DNA from: a virus
Direction: 5' to 3' (one strand)
DNA: 33,363 nucleotides
IMG/VR virus record: IMGVR_UViG_3300031687_000060
Span: 1-33,363 of that record
In this document: piece after piece, positions 28,772 through 33,363 of the stretch
How the letters are laid out: each line of letters opens with the position of its first letter
Numbering within the stretch: the first letter of the stretch is position 1
The notes under the pieces: model-generated
The model's database searches: none
Told to the model about the DNA's origin: nothing
Seen by the model: the letters and a program-made list of their open reading frames with translations, nothing else
Made by a program: the position numbers and the translations under genes

Positions 28772-31700
28772 CTACTCCGCCATCACAAACGTTATCCAAG
28801 CATGGGTGCTTGTTCCAAACGATCTACTTGCTCCTGTAATGGCTTCCGTTACTTTTAAGTCTACATTAGCCACAGTAGAGAAACTACCGAATGCTGTTGG
28901 AGAGCCTATTGAACCACCGCCATCTACAGTTCTAACTGTCCAGTCACCAGCAACACCGTTCATCACATATTTGTGATTACTGTAATCATAACCATGAGCC
29001 ATAACTGCTATTGGTGGATAACTAAATCCTGTAAATTGTACTTCTATTTCAGCACCTGCGGCACTTGTAACTGTTGTTGCGTTAATTCCTGCTGTGCTAT
29101 CTGATATACTTGTTAGTGTACCTGATGTGCTGTAGTTTAATTTTAATCTTTCATAAGTACCCGGTCTGGTTGATCCGCCACCGCCACTTGAAACAAACGT
29201 AACAGTATCAGTGCCAGCGTCTGTAGTAATAGTCATACCACTACCGCCAACTAATGTTAGTGTATCTGTTGCCGCGTCTGCGACTACACTACTTTGTCCT
29301 GATACAGCAATAGTTTTAAATACTTCTGAACTACCACCGCCACCTTCACCTTTGTCACCTTTGTCACCTGCCGCTCCAGCCGATCCATTTGATCCAGCAC
29401 TACCAGTTGGTCCTGCGACCGTACTGTTATCACCTTTCTGTCCTTTATCACCTGATGGACCTTGTGCGCCATCGCTACCGTTACTACCAGTACTACCTTG
29501 AGCTCCTTGCGGTCCTATTGAACCAGTTGCTCCCTTATCACCAGTTGGTCCTGTTGGGCCACCTAGTTCTCCTTTTTGTCCTTTATCACCTGTTGGTCCA
29601 TTTGATCCTACGTTACCTTGCGGTCCTAATGGTCCTGTGGCTCCTGCTGGGCCTGTTCCACCCGCATTACCTGTTGTTCCTTGTGAACCCTGTGGACCTG
29701 TTGGTCCTTGTGATCCTATTTCTCCTTTTGATCCTGTTGATCCATCTGATCCATTTGAACCAGTTGTACCTGCAGTTCCTTGTAATCCCTGAGCACCCTG
29801 TGATCCTTGAGCTCCTTTATCACCTGCTGGACCTGTTCCACCAGCACTACCAGTTGGTCCTACTACTGTACTATCTGCTCCAGTGGCTCCCTGAGCTCCT
29901 TTATCACCTGTTGTTCCTTGTGGTCCTGTTGGTCCATTTGGTCCTACTACTGTACTATCTGCTCCAGTGGCTCCTTTGTCGCCATTTGATCCATTTGATC
30001 CATTTGATCCTGCTGGTCCTGTTGAACCATTTGGTCCTGTTGGTCCGGCACCACCTGTTGATCCTACTTCACCTTTGGCACCTGCGGCCCCTGCACTACC
30101 AGTTGTACCTGTAGTACCCTGTGGGCCAATTGCTCCTTTGTCGCCTGTTGTTCCTGTACTGCCTGCTGGTCCAGTAGGTCCTTCTGAACCTGTTGATCCT
30201 GCTGGTCCTACTGAACCAGTTGTACCTGCTGTACCTTGAGCTCCTTGAGCTCCCTTATCACCTGCGCCGCCAGCCGCTCCAGCCGGTCCAGTACTTCCTG
30301 CCGCACCTGCACTACCAGTTGCTCCAGTACTTCCGCCTGCTCCTACTTCACCTTTTGATCCTGTTGCTCCATTTGATCCAGCACTACCAGTTGCTCCAGT
30401 GGCTCCTTTAGAACCGCCACTTGCTGTAGCATCGATAGTAATTGTGTTTGAAGCATTGTCGGCTGTTATTGTTGCGTTAGCACCAGCCGTAAATGTTAAT
30501 GTTTCGCCTGTTCCTGTTGCTACTACACTATTACCACCTGTTACACTAACTGTTTTAAATGCTTCAGTGGCTCCGCCACCTCCGCCACCTGCTGAGTTAG
30601 TGATAATAACTTTATCTAATGATGTATCAGTTGTTAATGTAATACCCGAACCTGCTTCAAATGTTAACGAGTCTGATGTATTCTCTGCTACGATAACGTC
30701 TTGCCCAGCCACTACTACATTTTTAAATGAGTCTTGTGGTTGATTTGAATTAGTAATTGTTACTGTATCGCCTGTGACCGCTGTTGTTATGCCCGAACCA
30801 CCGATAACATTAAATGTGTCATCTTTAGTACTTGCTGATGTTGAACCTGTGTCACCTGTTACAGTTTTATAAAATCTTAATGCGTCAACGTTAGCACTAA
30901 TATATGTGTTAACTTGACTTTTTGTATATTTGTCAATAGAAGCATCATTTAATGTTGCGTCAATGACAACACTATCAGTACCAGCATTTGGTGTAAAACT
31001 AATGTTAGCACCACTGGTAAATGTCATAGTGTCTGAGTTAGTCTCTGCTACAACATAAGTACCATCGAACACTAAGTTCTTAAATGTACCTGTTATCGCA
31101 TCAGACTTGGAAATTTGTATTGTACTGTTAGCCGTGTATTGATTTAAACTAATACCATCGCCACCTTCGAATCTAATTGCTGATGTGGCTGTTGCGGCAT
31201 TAATTGTGTTGGCTGAACCAACTACATTAACTTGGCTAATAGAATTTTGTAATTGTGCTGATGCTATATTGGCATCAACTTGTGCTTTACTGTAAACACT
31301 TAAATTTGTTCTTGCTGTACTTTTAGATGCCAAGTCACTTAGGTTAAGTGTTTTGTTTGACATGTTAGCAAGTGTAGTATAGTCTAAGTTAGTTCCACTA
31401 GTACCAATTCGTAGAGCGTAATCGGCTGTACCTTTAAAGTTACTAGCATAAATGTTTAAGTATACTTTAGATGAACTACCAATGTCGTACGCCTGTGTTG
31501 TACCTGGTGTACTAGATGCGTTCTTAGGAATATAATTTGCTAAGTTGGCTGTTAGTTCACTCGGTGATACACCTGACAATGATACTGATGTCCAACTAAG
31601 GCTACCACTACCGTCTGTTTTTAAAACTTGTCCAGTAGTACCATCTGATGTTGGTAATGTAAATACATTTGAAACTGTTAAACTTCTGTTAGCATTAATT

Positions 31701-32305
31701 TTTAATGCTGGTGTAGTACTTGAACTACTGCCTGCGTAAAATACTGTACTGTTAGCACTTCGTACTTCAATGTGCCCGTCTGCTGTACTAGTACTTAATA
31801 TTAGACCATGTGCTGATTTTAACTCAACATCGGTCTGATCACTTGAACCAATTATAAATCTTGTTTTGGCATCTGATCCTTTGCTCTGACTATGTATTGG
31901 ATAGTTAGCATCATTATAAACACCCGCATACGCATCAATATTAGCATTGTCTCCAAAGTTTCTTCCTCTGTAAACAAATGAGTTGGCGTTAGTGGCGGTT
32001 GTTTGTAATGTTGTGGGTAAACTATATGCTGTTGTTGAAACAGTAATGACATTTGATGCTTCTGTTATTGTAGTTGCGCCGGAACCTACAAACTTTTTAA
32101 ATTTTAGTTGGTCTCCATCCTTCGCAGAAAACACACCAATTCCTGATGCTCCTGTGTTGGACGCACCTGTTACTGCGGCATTGGCATCTGCGGCAAGGCT
32201 ATTTTGTGCTAAAAATACTCCTTGTGCGGCATCATATACTAGTATCTGATTATCAGCAATACTATCTATATTAAATGTTAAATTTTCACCTGTTACGTTT
32301 GGCAT
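28772..32305 (-). CDS. Long tail-fibre protein with collagen-like shaft (1177 aa)
   Basis: The largest gene in the window. Residues about 1-400 are beta-repeat material (TTLANMSNKTLNLSDLAS, SYVYRGRNFGDN-type segments). Residues about 633-990 are collagen-like Gly-X-Y triplets, mostly G-P/A/S-T and GDKGAQG types, about 119 triplets with some interruptions, which would form a triple-helical shaft. Four copies of a 45-residue unit of the form FK-x-V-x-x-x-G...L-T-F-x-x-G-x-x-I-T-x-x-T-D flank it: three before the shaft (about 405, 523, 580) and one after (about 992). The end (about 1060-1177) is a compact domain with AHAWITFVMAE-like finish. It has a GATAAATA promoter 33 bases upstream. Receptor role is inferred. 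Confidence 0.82.
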   Translation of the reverse strand: MPNVTGENLTFNIDSIADNQILVYDAAQGVFLAQNSLAADANAAVTGASNTGASGIGVFSAKDGDQLKFKKFVGSGATTITEASNVITVSTTAYSLPTTLQTTATNANSFVYRGRNFGDNANIDAYAGVYNDANYPIHSQSKGSDAKTRFIIGSSDQTDVELKSAHGLILSTSTADGHIEVRSANSTVFYAGSSSSTTPALKINANRSLTVSNVFTLPTSDGTTGQVLKTDGSGSLSWTSVSLSGVSPSELTANLANYIPKNASSTPGTTQAYDIGSSSKVYLNIYASNFKGTADYALRIGTSGTNLDYTTLANMSNKTLNLSDLASKSTARTNLSVYSKAQVDANIASAQLQNSISQVNVVGSANTINAATATSAIRFEGGDGISLNQYTANSTIQISKSDAITGTFKNLVFDGTYVVAETNSDTMTFTSGANISFTPNAGTDSVVIDATLNDASIDKYTKSQVNTYISANVDALRFYKTVTGDTGSTSASTKDDTFNVIGGSGITTAVTGDTVTITNSNQPQDSFKNVVVAGQDVIVAENTSDSLTFEAGSGITLTTDTSLDKVIITNSAGGGGGGATEAFKTVSVTGGNSVVATGTGETLTFTAGANATITADNASNTITIDATASGGSKGATGATGSAGSNGATGSKGEVGAGGSTGATGSAGAAGSTGPAGAAGGAGDKGAQGAQGTAGTTGSVGPAGSTGSEGPTGPAGSTGTTGDKGAIGPQGTTGTTGSAGAAGAKGEVGSTGGAGPTGPNGSTGPAGSNGSNGSNGDKGATGADSTVVGPNGPTGPQGTTGDKGAQGATGADSTVVGPTGSAGGTGPAGDKGAQGSQGAQGLQGTAGTTGSNGSDGSTGSKGEIGSQGPTGPQGSQGTTGNAGGTGPAGATGPLGPQGNVGSNGPTGDKGQKGELGGPTGPTGDKGATGSIGPQGAQGSTGSNGSDGAQGPSGDKGQKGDNSTVAGPTGSAGSNGSAGAAGDKGDKGEGGGGSSEVFKTIAVSGQSSVVADAATDTLTLVGGSGMTITTDAGTDTVTFVSSGGGGSTRPGTYERLKLNYSTSGTLTSISDSTAGINATTVTSAAGAEIEVQFTGFSYPPIAVMAHGYDYSNHKYVMNGVAGDWTVRTVDGGGSIGSPTAFGSFSTVANVDLKVTEAITGASRSFGTSTHAWITFVMAE
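29320..30410 (-). repeat. Collagen-like triplet repeat coding region
   Basis: The DNA encoding the Gly-X-Y shaft is a degenerate nine-base-type repeat (gly codon GGT/GGA/GGC at every third codon). It is a coding repeat prone to slippage and length variation, and it produces long false frames on the opposite strand that I did not count as genes. Confidence 0.9.
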
Positions 32306-32338
32306 AGATTTTTCCCATTAAACTCTTTATTACTTGAG

Positions 32339-32346
32339 TATTTATC
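32339..32346 (-). promoter_or_regulatory. T4-like late promoter octamer GATAAATA (1177-aa fibre gene)
   Basis: The minus strand reads TTGATAAATACTCAAGT here, 33 bases ahead of the ATG at 32305. A TTTATCAA-3-TTGATAAA inverted repeat overlaps the octamer, with a further TTGAGTA...TACTCAA pair outside it. The inverted repeat may be an operator or a weak terminator of the upstream gene. Confidence 0.75.
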
Positions 32347-32361
32347 AAAAATTGATAAAAA

Positions 32362-32721
32362 TTAATTACTCAATGATATTTGAGAAATTGCACCATAAGC
32401 GGCAAGGTAGTCGACTCCGTTTCCAACAGCAGATCTATCTATAACTGCCCTTAAATAAACGTAATTACCTTTGAATGTATGTATCTCAGTACTAGTGTTC
32501 GATGTTGCTTTAGTAATAAGTTTGATGTCTCCCCAATCTGCGTCAGCAGGATTGAGGCTCAAGGTTGCTTGTAGTTTGACTGTTCCAACAAAGTTGCTGT
32601 ATTTAATACTTACAGAATGAATCCCATCGGTATAGCCATAATAACTATCCGCTTTTGCTTTGTCACCGGTCTTATTCATGGTAGACCCGGTATTTGCTAA
32701 AATTTCAATACTTCTTCTCAT
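32362..32721 (-). CDS. Small structural-type beta protein (119 aa)
   Basis: The product begins MRRSIEILANTGSTM and is Thr/Ser/Gly/Asn-rich with alternating strand segments (HSVSIKYSNFVGTVKLQATLS, NYVYLRAVIDRSA). Composition and length suit a beta-sandwich domain, such as a fibre cap or tail protein. It sits between lysozyme and the long fibre gene and has a GATAAATA promoter 15 bases ahead. No known family is recognised. Confidence 0.7.
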   Translation of the reverse strand: MRRSIEILANTGSTMNKTGDKAKADSYYGYTDGIHSVSIKYSNFVGTVKLQATLSLNPADADWGDIKLITKATSNTSTEIHTFKGNYVYLRAVIDRSAVGNGVDYLAAYGAISQISLSN

Positions 32722-32727
32722 AGTGTC

Positions 32728-32752
32728 CTCAATTAGTATTTATCTAATTGAG
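32728..32752 (-). promoter_or_regulatory. Late promoter octamer inside a 9-base inverted repeat
   Basis: The minus strand carries GATAAATA (32737-32744), with ATAAATA forming the seven-base centre between perfect arms CTCAATTAG and CTAATTGAG (32728-32736 and 32744-32752). The core thus sits in the loop of a 9-base-pair inverted repeat, just 15 bases before the ATG at 32721. The right end of the palindrome also lies near the GAGG ribosome-binding site. Confidence 0.75.
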
Positions 32753-32770
32753 TCTTGAAAAGAATGTTTG

Positions 32771-33238
32771 CTATACTGCTTCTAGTCTTGCCATAAGTCT
32801 TTCAGCACGGTTAGTAACTTGTCGGTACCACTTACTGTCTCTGCCTTCAGTACCTGCCTTTGCCCAGTCACCTTCGTCCAGTGCTTTCTTAAAGTTTTTA
32901 AAGCCACTTAGTCTAGGTCTGCCCATGTTGAACATCATATTAACTAGTACTTCTTGTACTTCGCCTGGCATATTATCAAAGTCTTCATACAACACTGAAC
33001 ATTCTGATATAGCAGTATCTAAGTCTTTCTCAAAACAGTCGTTAACTCTGTCTTCGTCAATAGGCGTGCCAACTGGTTGACCAAACTCTGTGTCTGATTC
33101 CAGTACAAGATGTCCTACACCGAATGTAGGCAATCCTAGATGATCGTGATATACTTCGTATACTACACCTTCATCAATTTTCATTTGTTCAAATACTGCT
33201 TCTCTATCTAAACCTTTGTCTCTATTAAAAAATCCCAT
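32771..33238 (-). CDS. T4-type lysozyme (glycoside hydrolase family 24)
   Basis: The enzyme cleaves the peptidoglycan beta-1,4 bond between N-acetylmuramic acid and N-acetylglucosamine. The catalytic triad of T4 lysozyme (E11, D20, T26) is present as E23 in MKIDEGVVYEVY, D32 in HDHLGL and T38 in PTFGVGHLV. LVNMMFNMGRPRLSGFKNFKKAL and SKWYRQVTNRAERL match the C-terminal lobe. Length (155 aa) is close to T4 E (164 aa), with no signal peptide, so export at lysis would need a holin. It could instead be a tail-associated lysozyme. Its ATG is one base after the upstream stop, with GGAG nearby, so translation is coupled. Confidence 0.92.
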   Translation of the reverse strand: MGFFNRDKGLDREAVFEQMKIDEGVVYEVYHDHLGLPTFGVGHLVLESDTEFGQPVGTPIDEDRVNDCFEKDLDTAISECSVLYEDFDNMPGEVQEVLVNMMFNMGRPRLSGFKNFKKALDEGDWAKAGTEGRDSKWYRQVTNRAERLMARLEAV

Positions 33239-33239
33239 T

Positions 33240-33363
33240 CTATTTCTCCGTTATAGTTTCACTATATAGTTTACAGACTTTTAAGTCTTTTACTGATTCC
33301 TTTTTAAGGACCAGTTTAATTTTTGCGATATCATGCTTTTCATTTGTATATACAATATGTGTA
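33240..33363 (-). CDS. C-terminal fragment of an unknown gene, cut by window edge
   Basis: An open frame enters from the right edge and stops at TAG 33240, giving 40 residues ending CKLYSETITEK. The sequence is basic and beta/helix mixed (AKIKLVLKKESVKDLKVC). The frame is followed after one base by the lysozyme ATG and contains the lysozyme ribosome-binding site (ACGGAG). It belongs to the same operon; the family is not recognisable from this fragment. Confidence 0.6.
   Translation of the reverse strand, partial: THIVYTNEKHDIAKIKLVLKKESVKDLKVCKLYSETITEK

Noticed and set aside
29320-30410. CRISPR-like repetitive DNA
   Set aside because: The repeat is a continuous codon-level repeat with no unique spacers; it codes for Gly-X-Y triplets.
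29389-30411. Long plus-strand open frames opposite the collagen-like region
   Set aside because: They are low-complexity Leu/His/Tyr or Pro/Val-rich translations caused by the Gly-X-Y codon repeat on the other strand and have no ribosome-binding sites.
1-33363. tRNA genes, integrase, insertion sequences or attachment sites
   Set aside because: No cloverleaf-like sequence, recombinase motif or terminal repeat was seen; intergenic gaps are too short for most, and the gene content is that of a lytic phage.

Overview
The window looks like part of the genome of a virulent, T4-like marine myovirus, of the kind that infects cyanobacteria or SAR11-type bacteria. The evidence is a family B DNA polymerase (gp43), an adjacent sliding-clamp-like gene (gp45), a T4 RNase H-type 5' exonuclease, a DsbA-like small DNA-binding protein, a T4-type lysozyme, long repetitive tail-fibre genes and GATAAATA late promoters. 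The DNA is AT-rich and very compact, with many ATGA/TAATG start-stop overlaps. No photosynthesis genes are present, so a non-cyanobacterial host is more likely, but the host cannot be fixed from sequence. All genes but one are on the minus strand, so transcription runs from high to low coordinates.

Region 33363-19567 is the late/virion block. It holds the end of an unknown gene, lysozyme, a small structural-type protein, a 1177-aa fibre with a collagen-like shaft, a 670-aa and a 618-aa fibre protein, a UUCG-loop terminator, a sulfotransferase, a HAD phosphatase, two conserved unknowns, a third fibre protein and an EF-hand membrane protein. Four fibre or structural genes each have a GATAAATA octamer upstream. 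A lone plus-strand gene (21563-22231), a 2-oxoglutarate/Fe(II) oxygenase-like protein, is inserted here.

Region 19561-10845 holds replication and DNA modification: a glycosyltransferase-like protein, DsbA-like protein, gp43, gp45, a TGT-fold protein with DpdA-type active-site motifs, a second 2OG-Fe(II) oxygenase and a conserved unknown. Region 10845-7998 is an envelope-oriented cassette: a GT-B glycosyltransferase, several very small membrane proteins and a DUF481-like outer-membrane beta-barrel protein.

Region 7981-1 holds a cold-shock protein, a QueD-like protein, an Hc1-like protein, GalE, a phosphoribosyltransferase, FolE, QueE, a Zn-binding micro-protein, the 5' exonuclease and small unknowns. 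FolE, QueD-like and QueE would convert GTP to 7-carboxy-7-deazaguanine, and the DpdA-like transglycosylase would insert a 7-deazapurine into DNA. Together they form a candidate phage 7-deazaguanine DNA-modification system. QueC is not in the window, so the final base is open. Neighbouring oxygenase and glycosyltransferase genes raise the possibility of a further-modified base.

Early-type sigma70 promoters with near-consensus -35/-10 boxes precede several operons. Three share an inverted repeat in the spacer, two of them with matched changes in both arms, which suggests a common operator. Nine small, broken or edge-truncated genes were found by translating gaps and overlaps by hand (1-208, 189-362, 2416-2568, 6947-7114, 7998-8191, 8601-8696, 10845-10961, 33240-33363 and the re-started 851-1033). 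No tRNA, CRISPR array, integrase or insertion sequence was seen.
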